Origin: Phascolarctos cinereus
Taxonomy: Eukaryota > Chordata > Mammalia > Diprotodontia > Phascolarctidae
DNA length: 64,000 bases
NCBI RefSeq assembly: GCF_002099425.1
Contig: NW_018344059.1
Span: 6,150,001-6,214,000, forward strand
Direction: 5' to 3'
Both the position numbers and the translations under genes were made by a program. Shown piece after piece: positions 1 through 11,225 of this stretch. Positions within the stretch are counted from its first letter, which is position 1. Each line of letters starts with the position of its first letter. The notes under the pieces were generated by a model, which was given only the letters and a program-made list of their open reading frames with translations, was not told where the DNA came from and searched no databases.

Positions 1-19
1 TTGGCTGATTCTTGCTGTC

Positions 20-454
20 TCATAGAGACATTAGTTTCCATTTGTCCAATTCTATTTTTAACAGATTGTTTTCTTCTGTTAGTTTTTGTACTTCCTTCTT
101 CAACTGGCCAATTGTGTTTTTTATGGACTTGTTTTCTTCAGTGTACTCTTCTGTTAGTTTTTGTCCTTCCTTCTTCAATTGGCCAATTGTGGTTTTTAGG
201 GATTTGTTTTCTTCAGTGTATTTTTTTTCCAGTTGGCCAATTGTATTTTTGAAGGACTCTTCTACCTTTCTCATTTGACTATTAAAATCCTTCTTAAGCT
301 CTTCTAAGAAGGCTTTTTGGGCTTCAGACCAGTTCATATTCCCTTTTGTTGTTGCAGATGTGGGTTTGTTGACAATGTTGTCCTCTTCAGAATTTCTGTC
401 TTGATCTTCACTCTTCTCATAATATGAATCTATGGTACATTTCTTTTTACTCAT
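20..454 (-). pseudogene. L1 ORF1p N-terminal fragment (coiled coil)
   Basis: A 144-residue frame starts MSKKKCTIDSYYEKSEDQDR. After about 35 acidic, low-complexity residues comes a long heptad-rich coiled coil typical of the L1 ORF1p trimerisation stalk. The stalk contains a near-exact repeat of 25 residues (TEENKSLKTTIGQLKKE then TEENKSIKNTIGQLKKE), visible in the DNA as TGGCCAATTGT recurring at 105, 180 and 234. The frame ends at a stop before the RRM and C-terminal domains, which would lie beyond position 1. ORF1p is an RNA chaperone that coats L1 RNA in cytoplasmic particles. This copy is truncated here and unlikely to work. Confidence 0.8.
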
Positions 455-1255
455 GGTGTTTCTTTATTCCCTGGCCTTTAAAGAGATTGAGCTCTCCTGC
501 TGGGGAACAGAGGGTACTGACCCAAGCTTCTTGTGTTGGGAGCCTAGGTCTTGGTCACTGGCTTTGCGTGCTGGGGCCTCTTATGCTGGCAATTGGAGGC
601 TGTAGGTTTCTGGCAGCTTACCTCGTGTTGGGCTGGAATCAGCAAGGCTGGAACTTTCAGGCAATTCTAGGTTGCCTGCTTTTCCTTTCCTTTAGCTTTC
701 TTCAGCTCCTTTTAGATGGGTGCTGCAGGTGTTTATCTGCCTGGGGCCCCCTGCAGTGTTGTCTCCCTCATTTCTGCTAATGCACTGGGAGATTCCTTTG
801 TGTAGAGTGCCGAGGCACCTGGTGGTTTTCTGAGCTGGTTTCCACCGGTTCCCCCTGCCCTCACTGAGGCACTCGGAGGTCCAGGTGTTGGTGTTTGCCT
901 GCTCTACCACCTGGGCTTCAGGATTTCTTCACAATTGGAGGCTGCAGGGCTCCGTCAGCTCACCTGGTGTTGGGTTGGAATCAGCAAGGCCAGGGCTTTA
1001 GGAAGCCTTTAGGTTGTTTTCTTCACCTCCTTTCAGATGAATGCCGCAGGGTACTTATCTGCCTGGGACCCCTTGTAGTTCTGCCTCCCTTATTTTTGCT
1101 GAGGCACTGGGAGACCTGTTTGCTGGGCTGCTGCACTGCTGCTCCTCGTCTTTCTTCTAGTTCAGGTGTTCCAGGGTTTTTTTTTTCTGGGGTGATATTT
1201 TCTGGGTTTTCAGAGGTTGATAGGGGAGAGTGAGAGTGACTATCTTTTTACTCTG

Positions 1256-1264
1256 CCATCTTGG
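1256..1264 (-). promoter_or_regulatory. YY1-type motif at L1 5' end
   Basis: CCATCTTGG on the plus strand (CCAAGATGG on the L1 sense strand) lies within about 20 bp of the element start. In human L1 the same position and core sequence bind YY1 and fix the transcription start. The equivalent motif recurs at 39194-39202 and 39832-39840. Confidence 0.45.
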
Positions 1265-1289
1265 CTCCCAGAAGCAGAACTCTACAACA

Positions 1290-2285
1290 AAACTTCAACT
1301 CAATAAACATTTGTTAAGCACCTACTGTGTGCTAGGTACTGTGCTAAGTGCTAATATAATTCTCTTGAGACCAGGGATTTTTAAATTTTTGTTTTTATAT
1401 ACTCAGTGCCTTGCATATGATAGGCCTTTAATATTTTTTCATTTAAATACCATTCTCCTATTGGTCTGTTTTATCTTTGCATGCAGCTGTTATAGACCAT
1501 TATAAAAGAGGCCAAAGATCTTCTCTGTCCTCAAGGAGCTTACTATCTCCTGGGTGGGAATGCAAACAAATATATACAAAGCAAGCTACTTACAGGATAA
1601 ATAGGAAATACTTAACTTCAGGTAGGCACTGGAATTAAGAGGAATTAGGAAAATCTTCCTGTAGAAGGTGGGATTTTCATTGACATTTAAAGGAAGCCCA
1701 GGGTGGGAGGAGGAACATTTTGGACCTAGGGGACAGCTGGAGAAAATGCCTGAACCCAAGAAATAGAGTGTCTTGTTCACAGAAAAGCCAGGAAGGCCAT
1801 TGTCACTAGTTCAGAGTATGTGTTGGGGAGCAAGGTGTAAGAAAACTGGTAGGGTAGGAGGGAAGAGCTTTGGATGCCACACAGAGCATTCTGTATTCAC
1901 TCCTGGAGGTAAAAGGAAGCCTCTGGAGTTTGTTGAATAAGGGAGTGTGACATGATCAGATCTGTGTTTTAGGAAAATCACTTGAGTGGCTGAGTGAAGA
2001 CTAGGTTGGAGTGGGGAGAGACTTGAGGCAGGGAGACCCACCTGTAGGTTATTGTGATCAAGGCATGAGGTGGAGAGGACCTGCATGGGGTGTTGGCAGC
2101 GTCAGAGGAGAGAAGGGGGCTTATTGGAGAGATGTTGCAAAGGGGAAATCGACAGGCCTCGGTAACAGCTTGGATTTGGAGGGTGAGAGATAGTGAGGAA
2201 TCCAGGATGACCCCTAGGTTGTGAGCCTGAGGAGGGCCTGGGGAGATGGTGTTGCTCTCTGTGGTAGTTGGGAAAGTGGTCTCAC
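1290..2285 (-). mobile_element. L2 LINE 3' part, interrupted
   Basis: The plus strand reads as the reverse complement of an L2 3' half. It has the ACATTTGTTAAGCACCTACT-type end near 1300, the CTCAAGGAGCTTACTATCTC block at 1531, and the GAGTGGGGAGAGACTTGAGG block near 2010. Translated on the minus strand it gives GLPASSLSPLQPSLHSATQVIFLKHRSDHV, the degenerate end of the L2 reverse-transcriptase reading frame. A plus-oriented L2-tail-like piece sits inside at 1356-1510. Confidence 0.8.
1356..1510 (+). repeat. L2-tail-like segment duplicated at 3228-3385
   Basis: This stretch shares, in order, TCTCTTGAGA, TTTTTGTTTTTATAT, AGGCCTTTAAT, TTCTCCTATT and TTTGCATGCAGC with 3228-3385. The match runs beyond the usual L2 3' end, so it is either a longer L2 tail variant or a local duplication. 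It lies in the opposite orientation to the L2 that surrounds it. Confidence 0.55.
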
Positions 2286-2294
2286 CATCTTAGC

Positions 2295-3310
2295 AGTAAC
2301 TGAGGTTCATAACCTTGGAGTCATCCTTGACTTTTCTCTCGCTTTCGATTCCCATGCCCGATCACTTGCCAAATCTTATTGAATCGACCTCCACAGCGTC
2401 TACTGTGTCTGTCCCCTTCTCTAGACTCATACAACCTCTGCCTAGTTTAGTCATTTATTACTTCTTGTGTGGACTTTGCAGTAGCCTCCTAATTGGTATT
2501 CTTGCCTCTGGTCTCTCCTCCAATCTCTCTTTCACAGAACCTTCCACATTTATATCTAAAACACAGATAATAAAAACTGTAATAATGATAATGATAATAA
2601 TAGCTAGCCTTTATCTAGCACCTACTATGTGCTAGGAACTGTGCTGAGTGCTTTACAGTCATTATCTCCTTTGATCCTTAAAACAACTCTGGGAGGTAGG
2701 TGCTATTATCATCCCCTTTTTACAGGTGTGGAAACTAAGTCAAACAGAAATTGAAGTGACTTGCCCAAGGTCACACAGGTATTACGTTTCTGAGGCTGAT
2801 TTGAACTCAGATCTTTCTGAGTCCAGGCCCAGTACTCCATCCACTTTGCCACTCTTGATCATGTTACTTCACTCTATTCAAAAATCTACACTGGCTTTGT
2901 CTTCTTTTTAGATAAGATACTCCTTAGTGTGGCAATTAAAGCCCCCTTCAGACTGGCTCCCATTTAGCTTTTCCAGCCTTAGTTCATGTTATTCCCCTTC
3001 ACAGTCTTTCTCAGATAGCTATTCCTTGAATAAGACATCTTGTCCTCTACCTCCTTGCCTCTGCCCAAGTGATTCGTTGTGTCAGGAGTTCCCTCCTTAC
3101 CTCTTCCTAGAATCCTTAGCTCAAGTACCTCTTTATTTCCTGATTCCTTTGTGATTGGCACTTTTTTTCTTGGATTATTTTTGTGTTATTTGTATATACT
3201 TATAGGTGGTATCACCTCAATCTGATGTAAGTCTCTTGAGATCAGGGGCTGTTTCTTTTTTGTTTTTATATGTGCCTTGCGCATATGAGGCCTTTAATGT
3301 TTTGTGGGGT
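2295..3310 (+). mobile_element. L2 LINE 3' part, split by a MIR
   Basis: The plus strand carries degenerate L2 sequence in its expected order: the CTTGGAGTCATCCTTGACTT block at 2312, TAGCCTCCTAATTGGTATTC near 2483, then after the MIR the C-terminal coding remnant and the CTCTTGAGATCAGGGG end block at 3233. L2 is an ancient CR1-clade LINE that is inactive in therian mammals. It lies head-to-head with the minus-strand L2 to its left, and the reading frame is heavily broken. Confidence 0.82.
2575..2862 (-). mobile_element. MIR (CORE-SINE) inserted in L2
   Basis: It reads on the plus strand as AATAATAGCTAGCCTTTATC, then CACCTACTATGTGCTAGGAA, GGAGGTAGGTGCTATTATCA, the CORE block GACTTGCCCAAGGTCACACA and the tRNA-derived end TCCATCCACTTTGCC. 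This is a nearly full-length MIR in reverse orientation. L2 sequence resumes on the far side. Confidence 0.88.
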
Positions 3311-3339
3311 TTTTTTTCCATTTATGTTCAGTTCTCCTA

Positions 3340-3625
3340 TTTGCATGCAGCATAAAGCCCAGTCATTGTAGACTGCTTATAAGCTTCTCGAGGACAAGGA
3401 CTTTGCTTTACTTATCTTTGTGTTCCCCATAGGATCCAGCATACTCTCTTGCATGTATTAGGTACTTAAAAAAAGATGTTATGATGGCTTTGGAGAAAGC
3501 CTAGCTCACAAGTTTACTGATCTTTGTTGCTATAGGTTCTTTTGTGTCATTCTTTGCCCTTGTATCCTCGTTTGCCTAGCCTATAAGTAGGTGCTTAATA
3601 TGTGCTTTTGATTGATTATATACTA
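3340..3625 (+). mobile_element. Two short L2 3'-end relics
   Basis: Blocks AAGCTTCTCGAGGACAAGGA (3382) and TATTAGGTACTTAAAAAAAG (3457) match the L2 3' end. A second end with TAGGTGCTTAATATGTGC followed by TTGATTGATT lies at about 3588-3620. Both are plus-oriented. Confidence 0.55.
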
Positions 3626-4483
3626 AACTTTTTAGTATTCTAATTTCCTAGGACTGTCAAGCTTCATTACAAGCAAAATGGTGGGTTTTAGAAACTGCTT
3701 TGACTTTAGCATTTTCTGCATAGGTCCAGGGCAGGATAGCAGAGCAGATTCGATGTTTTCTCCCTGCAGAGTAACTGCTTCAAATGTTCCTGTGTAGCCA
3801 GTTGGTTGTAGCCATGAGGATTTAGGGATCAGTTTGGCCCTATAGACCTTTTGCATTAATGACTTTTGTGTAGGGGAACTTCAGGTGAACAAACAAAAAT
3901 GAAAGGAAAATATATTGAATAAAATTATTACTTAAATATGGTCAGCCAAGGGGCAAAGTAATATAGTATCTAGAGGGAAATCTGCATTTCAGCGAAACTT
4001 TAGCAGGGTAATATCTCCTATCCTGACTATCCTTTTTTCTTTTTCCCTCTCACAGCTCACAAATGTTCCCTTGCAGCATTCGCTTGCTTTTCATTGTTTC
4101 AGTATTGAGGATGTTTGCTAGGAATATTAAGTATCAAAATGTAGATGAACAGACCAATGTCTAACCATACCCTACTCTCAAAAAAAAAAAATCCTTTCAC
4201 CCTTCATCATGTGGGACTTTTTCTACAAATGGCAAGACCCAGAAAAGACAGATTGTTAACTAGATTCCAATCATTGATCATTGTAGAGGAAGCTGCTGTT
4301 TATATAGTCTTTCCATAGTTTCCCTGGGTGGCTAAGACGCTCTTGTCTAGACTCTGGGATCAGTTTTTTTAAAAAAAAATTCATCTTTTACTGATCGTAA
4401 TACAATAAAATTACATTGGAAAAAGGACTTTTGAAGTAAAGACTAAAAATGAATGGATACTAAATAATTTAATCCTAAAGATT
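3626..4483. other. No recognised feature
   Basis: This is unassigned AT-rich sequence with short poly(A) and poly(T) runs. I see no repeat family, splice-site pair or coding pattern that I would defend. Confidence 0.4.
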
Positions 4484-4950
4484 TTTTTTTGTATTTTTTA
4501 AACATTCAAAGAATGTTTTTATTGTAAAAACAATTTTTAATATTCATTTTTTGTAATTTTTGAGTTCCAGATTCCTTCCCTTCTTCCCTTTCCTCCCCCT
4601 TGCTTAAGAAGGCAAGTAATTTGATATAGATTATACATGAGCAGTCATATAAAATATATTTCCACATCAGTCATGTGAAAGAAAACACAGACCAATGAAA
4701 AACAAGAAAAATAAAGTTTAAAAAATTATGCTTTGCTCTGCATTCAGATTCCATCAGTTCTTTCTCTGGAGGTGGATAGCATTTTTCATCATAAGTCCTT
4801 TAGAATTGTCTTGGATCATTTCATTATGTTACTGAGAATAAGTCATTCACAATTGATCGTTGTACAATATTACTGTTATTGTGTTCTGCTCACTTCATAT
4901 CAGTTCATATAAGTTTTCTCTGGGATCACTTTTCTTCACAATGGCACAAC
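4484..4950 (-). mobile_element. L1 3' UTR fragment
   Basis: It starts with a T-rich tract (the antisense poly(A) tail) and runs through blocks shared with the clearer L1 tail at 29.3-29.7 kb: CTGCATTCAGATTCCATCAG, GGATAGCATTTTTCATCATA and GCTCACTTCATATCAGTTCA. Only the 3' UTR is present, so this is a 5'-truncated insertion. Confidence 0.8.
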
Positions 4951-4964
4951 AGCCATTGGATTCT

Positions 4965-5285
4965 TTGTATCATAGGATCAAGAGCTAGAATGGAACATGG
5001 AGGTCATTGGAGACGACCTTCTCTTTCTGCAGATGAGGAGACTGTTAGGTGATTTGCCCAGGATCACACAGCTAATAAATGTCATGGGTGGCATTCATAC
5101 CCTGTTCTTTTGGACTCCCAAGTTCAGCTGGTTTATGTCCACAATACCATACTCTAGCACTTTGATTTTATAGATCAGCAAGCTGTGACCTAGAGAGCTG
5201 AAGAAGCTTTGGCATAGGTGGCAGATGCCAGAGTAGGGATTTGAGCCTGATTTTCTGATTTGAGTTCCAGAGCTGTTCTCAGTAT
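4965..5285 (-). mobile_element. MIR/L3-tail type SINE relics
   Basis: The first unit contains ATCATAGGATCAAGAGCTAG, then GATTTGCCCAGGATCACACA. A second unit from about 5155 has TTTTATAGATCAGCAAGC and GTAGGGATTTGAGCC. The wording matches old MIR/MIR3 sequences whose tail resembles the L3/CR1 3' end. Subfamily is uncertain. Confidence 0.55.
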
Positions 5286-5289
5286 CATA

Positions 5290-6184
5290 TGTGGGGCAGA
5301 AGAGAAGCATTATAGTGTTTCAGCTTTGGCTTTCCCTGTCCCATTTGTAGAAGTTAAGCTACTCAATCCATGCCCTTTAGGTCTTTGGTTTGGCCAGCAT
5401 TCTTACACTTTACTGACTAAAGCTGTTCATTTATCCTTTTCTCCCGTATGGTCTTTTCTAGAAGTGGGTTCCTTTCTTTACAAATGGGGTAAATTGAGGT
5501 CCAGGCTGGAGAAGACCTTATAAAGGAGTTTCTGTTGGCAAGTGTGGTTCAGCTACCCATCCTCTGCTCAGCATTATTCATACTTTTAGTCAGCTGGCAT
5601 TGTCTTCAGGTTACAAATCTTTTTAACAAAGAGGTAAGTGGGGAATAGAATTGGAAAGGCTCTCAGAGTTCTTGACTGTAATTTAATGTCTTTTATCCAC
5701 ATTGAGTAAATATTGTAAAGTGCTCACAATGGTCATGGATTAATATCCTGAAAGCCTGTGCCTTGGAATGTAGGGGATTCCTCAGAGACCTTCCCTGCCA
5801 CATACAAACCTTTGCTTGGTGGCACAATCTCAAAGGTATCTATCTGCTACCTGAGTGGATCCATGGCTTTCTTACAATCTTTGAGCATAAAACTTAGATT
5901 TCAGACTGATGAAAGTGCTCACACCTTAGAAGGGATGAACAGATAGACCCAGGATGCAGAGTGTTTTAGCTGTCACTGGCTTCATTCATTACCTTAACCA
6001 TCATTTTGCACTTCCGATGCTACTGCATCTTACCCTCCCATATTTGGAAATGTCTCTAGGAGGTTGAGGACTACGTTCTAGCTGAATGGAAAGAAACTGC
6101 AGGGTGGGCATCTTGCCAGTAAAGATCAAACCAGGAAGCCTGATCATTTATCTTATCAGCTCCCCTTCTGAAGTAAGCATGACT
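5290..6184. other. No recognised feature
   Basis: Unassigned sequence of mixed composition. No transposable-element family or exon-like pattern stands out. Confidence 0.4.
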
Positions 6185-6330
6185 CCTCTTGGGCAGGACA
6201 GTTTCTCTAAAATAAGCATCACACTTTCCTCATCTGTAAAATGGGAATAATAATACTTCCCTTGCCAGCCTCAGACAGTTGTTTCCAGGATCAGATAAAA
6301 TGATGGATGTGAAAACACTTGTTGAACTGT
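6185..6330 (+). mobile_element. MIR fragment
   Basis: It contains TTCCTCATCTGTAAAATGGG followed by AATAATAATACTTCCC and a short TGTGAAAACACTT end. This is the typical 3' half of a forward MIR. Confidence 0.7.
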
Positions 6331-8135
6331 ATTTAACTATGATGGTCACATTACAGGCTTATGCCCATGATCTCCTCTTCTCCAGTCTTTTCAGTCATCT
6401 TCCTCCTTTACTGTTTATTCTCTCATTATCTATTGGTACCTTCTTTATTGCCTTCAAATATTCACATGCCTCCCTCCATCTTTATTCACTTGATTCTGTT
6501 ATCACCTCAGTTATCATCCTATATCCTTCACCTGTTTCTCAGCTAAACTTCAATAAAAAAGTTTTTTTATTTTCCTCCTCTCTCCTTAACCCTTTACAGT
6601 CTTGCTTCTGATCTTATCAGTCATCTAAAACTGCTCCCTCAAAGTTGCCAACAGTTTCTTATTTACCAAATTTGAATTTTTTTTCTTTTTTTTTTTACTT
6701 CTTGGTTCTTATCCTTCTTGACCACTTTGCTACCTTTAAAAATACTAGTGACTTCTTCTGAATGCCTTCTCTTTGGGTTTTTTTGACATTACTTTTTTCC
6801 TGGTTTACCTCCAACCTGTCTGACAACTCTTTTTTTTTTTGGTGAGGCAGTTGGGGTTAAGTGACTTGCCCAGGGTCACACAGCTAGTGAGTGTTATATG
6901 TCTGAGGCTGGATTTGAACTCAGGTCATCCTGACTCCAGGGCTGATGCTCTATTCACTGCGCCACCTAGCTGCCCCGACAACTCCTTTTCAATCTCCTTT
7001 ACTGGTTCGTCATCCAATTTTATGCCCCGTAACTATGGATGTTCCCTGTCCAGGGACTTCTCTCACTGCATTCTCTCTCATGGTGACCTCATCAGCTCCC
7101 ATGGGTTTAATTAACTATTAACTCTATGCAAATAATTGCTGGATCTATATGTCCAGCCCAGTTTCTTCCCTGAGCTCCAGGCCTGCAACACTAGCTCCTT
7201 CTGTAACATTTTAAACTCAGCGTATTTAAAATAGAAGTTATTATTTCCCATTCTTCAGCCCCAGCACGCCCCTCTTCCAAACTTTCCTCTTTCTATCAAA
7301 GGAACCACCATTCTTACAGTCTTACAGGTTTATACATCCCTGTTGTTCTTGACTCCTTACCTTGCTCTTCCTCCAGTCAGTTGCCAAATCTTGATGTTTC
7401 TGCATTCCTGTCTTCCATATTAGACCCCCTTTACTTACAGAACTAGCTACTTTACTTCAGAACTTCATTCTGCCTCTCCCAGATTATTGCAGTGACTTCT
7501 TAATTGATCTCCTTAATTGGCCTCAAGTCTCTCACCACTCAAAAACTATCTTACATGTAACTGTCAGAGTCATTTTCCTTGAGTGTATGTCTGACCATGC
7601 CACTCTAATAAACCTCAGTGGCTCTCTATTGTGTCTAAGGTAAAACCTAGTCTTTTCTTTTTAGCTCTTACTACATTTCACAACCTGGCCCCCACCTACC
7701 TTACTAGCCTCATTCTACATTATTCCCCTTTCTCATACTGTATGTTCTAGGAAAGTTGGTCTTCTCTCTGGGTCTCACACATGTCCTTCCACCTTCTGTC
7801 TCCATGCTTTTATGCTGGCAGCCTCCCATGCCTCCCAGGAAGGTACATGACTTCCTCAGCTCCTCCTCAGAGAGGACCTGTCTTCCTTCATGGTTCAGCT
7901 CAGGAACAAGCATCTATGTGAATAAAGCCTTTCTTGATCTCCCAATGTGTGCTTTCCCTCCCTAATGACATTGAATTTATTCTGTATATTCTTATATATG
8001 TTCATGTTGTTTTTCCTTGAGAGATAGTGTCAACTGAAAGCATTATTTTCTTTCTTTGTCTCTCCAGTGCTTAGTACAGTTCCTGGCACATGATAGGAGC
8101 TTTTCCAGTGCTTGTAGATTGATTGCTTGGTCTAC
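6331..8135 (+). mobile_element. L2 LINE, RT domain to 3' end, split by a SINE
   Basis: This is the longest L2 copy in the window. The order matches the L2 protein: a finger region near 6600 (CAGTCTTGCTTCTGATCTTA), a YLSDRSFS-like segment flanking the SINE, HGFN at about 7100, then the catalytic YADD site decayed to YANN at 7123-7134. Further on come the MSKTEL and GVILDSSLS-like parts, the DYCNSLLTGLP-like part near 7480 and the 3' end TCTCCAGTGCTTAGTACAGT near 8063. It is a minor-effect fossil with many stops and no catalytic aspartates. Confidence 0.85.
6830..6976 (-). mobile_element. tRNA-derived marsupial SINE inside L2
   Basis: A poly(T) run is followed by GGGGTTAAGTGACTTGCCCA, and the copy ends GCCACCTAGCTGCCCC, i.e. 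a reverse-oriented full-length SINE. GACAACTC occurs at 6822-6829 and again at 6977-6984, a target-site duplication. L2 reading continues after it. Confidence 0.92.
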
Positions 8136-11087
8136 TGTTCACGCTTTTTTTTCCTTTTCTTTTTTTCTCACTTCCTCCTCTTAATGAATAGTACAGGCCC
8201 AGAGGACCTGGTTACATATTGCTTACTTTCCATCTAAATGCCTACCTTTTCAACCTTGTCATATCTTTTCTCTTAGTGGGATAAGAAAAAAGAGGGGGAT
8301 ACTTGATGTGCTAGGTGAATCCTGCAGATTAATGCAGCAACCTGATAGTGGGGAGGCTCCTGGACTATTTTTCTGCAGATTCTGCAATTGTTTGTTTTGG
8401 TTTATGGGGGAGCTCGTTGAGTAAGCAGGCAGAGTTCTTATTTTTTGACTTCTAACCTAACTATAATTCTGATTATGCAAGCTTAATTCTAGATGCCATA
8501 ACGAGTGAAGTCCATATAGGCATCTCTAGAACCACTACTGTTACCCAGACTGCACCTGGACCCAGTGCCTGCTGAGTGCTCTAGCACATCATTTGGCCTT
8601 ATTTAATTTTTCTAGGCCCAATTCTTTTCTTTGCTGTTTTTTTTTTTTTGCTTCACAAAGGTTACAACATTCTCTAGCAATTTTAAATACAGTTAACCTG
8701 CTTCCCTTGCTTCTCTCTTTGGGAAAAAAAAAAGGCATACAGTATTACAGGTTGAAGAACAAAGCAAGCCAGCCCATCTCCAAACAGGGTGGTTTTTTTA
8801 ATGGCATGTGAATGTGTTTATATTATAGCTTCACCATGGTATTACCTTTACTTTAATGGAACTAGTGTATAATTTGGGCACATTGATATTCCACAGTCAT
8901 AAAATCCAACAGCCTGCTCTACCTTGTTTTCTGTAAAAGTGTGGTGGATATATTCTAGTGGCTTTTGGTCATGGGCAGTGGGTCTGGCCTCTTGTCTTAT
9001 GCCTCTTTCTTTGCCTCAGGTGGCCTCTGCCTGAGATTCAGTGCTCCAGGTGATGTCTCTTCCTCACAATACAGTCTTTTAAATGGTCATTTCTCCTTTC
9101 CCCCAACTGCTGTCAGTCCCATCTTTTACAGTGTTTAAAAGTGTTTGAGAGAGAGCTAGCAAAATGGCTTTCTTTAAACCATTTATTTGAGAAATCTCTG
9201 TGGAGAAATGTATTTTCCTACCTCCCATCTTCTTCTTGTGTTGTGATATGTGGCACTGTGATTTGACTTGGTTTGTTCCTCAGCAGGGACCTGTGTGTGA
9301 CTCCTCATGCTGCATTGAGGTTTTCAGCAATAAATAGCTTGCTTTCTCATTTTGTTTTGTCCCAGTTCCACACCTTGGGAACAAGAATAGCCACCCTTTC
9401 TGGCAGTGTGACTAGTGTAGAAATTGCAGGTGAATGAGGAGTCATCAATTTGCTACAGTTGGATTTAGCATTAGGAGTCACATTGGAGCATTGGTAGGAA
9501 AGGAGAATGCTACATAATTGTTGCTTATGTACTAGTTAAAGCGATCAGCCAACAGATGTCAAGTGCTAAAGAAAGTGCAATAATGTTATTATAATGGGAT
9601 GATAGTTGTCATTATAATAATCAGTTGGCATAGCTTTTGATAAGAGGTAGATCCTGAAACTAATGTAGGGGGAAGGATTAACCTTCAGTGGAAAAATGAC
9701 TAGATACTTAACCTACCTAGAAATGAGGTTTATTTGTGGGTATTCCATGTACCTAGTGTTTCATTGATGAATAGTGTTGAGTTGTTGAGTGTTGTCATCT
9801 TCCTGATCATATAAAATAAATAAGCCCTTAGCTTGGTTTAAGGTGTTTTAGCTATGTGATAACTCATTAGTGCTGCAGAACAACAGTGCATTGAGATTTA
9901 AAATGCCTTTGAAACTTCAGAAAATCCCACTTTATCCCTCTGGCTGCTGAGGATGAGCTCTGATCCTCCCAAAGGCAGGAGGCAGTTCTCATCAGTGGAC
10001 CATAGTCAGTACCCAGATGTTGGTATATAATCTGCCTGTTGTGTTTCCAACATGCTAGGATGCCTCCCATGGGTTGGATTCCTAATAAGCCATGAAAGTG
10101 TTTGGGGCTATTGTGGCTAGGTTTGGAGTTGGGCTATAGTTAGTTCTGTTTATCATGTGATTTCCTTTATTGAGTTGGGGAAACACTGGACCTGGAGTTT
10201 TGTTTGAATTACCATAGGCTTCCTCACTGTTGCTTCAGGTCACGTTTAGTAGAGTTGCGCTGTAAGCAAAGCTCTGTCTCATTTTTTTTTTCATTTATTC
10301 AAGGATGGAAAAGACCTGAGTATAATAAATTGCTGAATAAGAATTGTATATAAGAATTGTAATAAGAAAGTAACTTTTGCAAGACACTTACTTTAGGGGA
10401 GAAGGTGAAAAAATGGGGAAAAGGGACAGTTTAGCTTATTACCATTATCTAAGAAGAGCAATTTTTCAAAGGAGGCAAATGATACTCAGGGTCTGGTGCT
10501 TTGGATCATAAGGTCTAAGGCAAATTCAAATTTTAGTTCTCTTCAGAATCAAAATTGAACTATGTTAACTTTATTGCTGAAGTTTTAGAGGGGAAGATGG
10601 AGATAGAGAAAGGGGCTATTCTAGTGAGTTTCCCAAGTTTCTCTTGCGTTAGCTAACCTAGTAATTTTGAGATTTAACTTACTGTCTTCTATTGCTTTCA
10701 CTCCAAAGAATAAGTATTTTCTCCCTTAAACCATATTCAGTGCATTGCTGTAACTGTTTCACCTTGAGGCATATTCTCTTGCAGGAGATGCTGGGGTTTG
10801 GAATCTGCCCATCTGCCCAGGATGAAGCCTGGAAGTTTCAGGCATGGAAGGTGTTTGTGTCAGTTAGCTTATGAAGACTTTTTTTTTTTTAACACGTGAT
10901 CTCCCCTGGTCCGATTTTGGTTGGCACTTGCTGGGGCCCGCCATGCTGCTGACCAGACCTTTTAACCTGGATTGTTTTAGCAGTCAACTGGAGAGACCTT
11001 GTAACAATTATGATTCTGAGTGACCACCTAGTAACTCCATTAGTCTGGACTGCTTACAGGTCATCTTTTCTGTCGATTCCATTCAAA
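8136..11087. other. Long stretch without recognised feature
   Basis: About 2.9 kb of sequence that I cannot assign. It is moderately AT-rich with scattered homopolymers. No open frame here shows protein-family features, and there is no convincing acceptor-donor pair. It may be intronic or intergenic unique DNA. Confidence 0.4.
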
Positions 11088-11225
11088 CACTGGAGGTAGC
11101 TTTGGAGTTGGAAAAACCTGAGTTTCAGTTCTGCCTTAGGTCTTTAATAGCTGTGTGAACCTGAAGGCCTCTAGGAGACTTTCTAGTTCTACATCTGTGA
11201 TCCTGTGAATTGTGTATGGATACAA
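11088..11225 (+). mobile_element. MIR-like SINE relic
   Basis: It has TAGCTGTGTGAACCTGAAGG preceded by a degraded B-box-like part (AAAAACCTGAGTTTCAGTTC), in the spacing of a forward tRNA-CORE SINE. A further antisense CORE-like scrap (GACTTGGCCAAGGTCATGAT) lies at about 11335-11400. Confidence 0.5.

Larger units (their letters stand above)
1..1282 (-). mobile_element. L1 LINE, 5' UTR plus start of ORF1 (cut by window edge)
   Basis: On the minus strand the element begins near 1282 with TTCTGGGAGCCAAGATGGC, runs through a GC-richer 5' UTR of about 0.8 kb and enters ORF1 at an ATG complementary to 452-454. The same 5' start occurs at 39.85 kb, and a close variant at 39.2 kb. ORF1 continues leftwards to the window edge, so the rest of the element lies outside. 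The CCAAGATGG motif just inside the 5' end matches the YY1-binding start of placental L1 promoters. Family assignment rests on the coiled-coil ORF1 and on homology to the 36-39.8 kb cluster. Confidence 0.85.
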
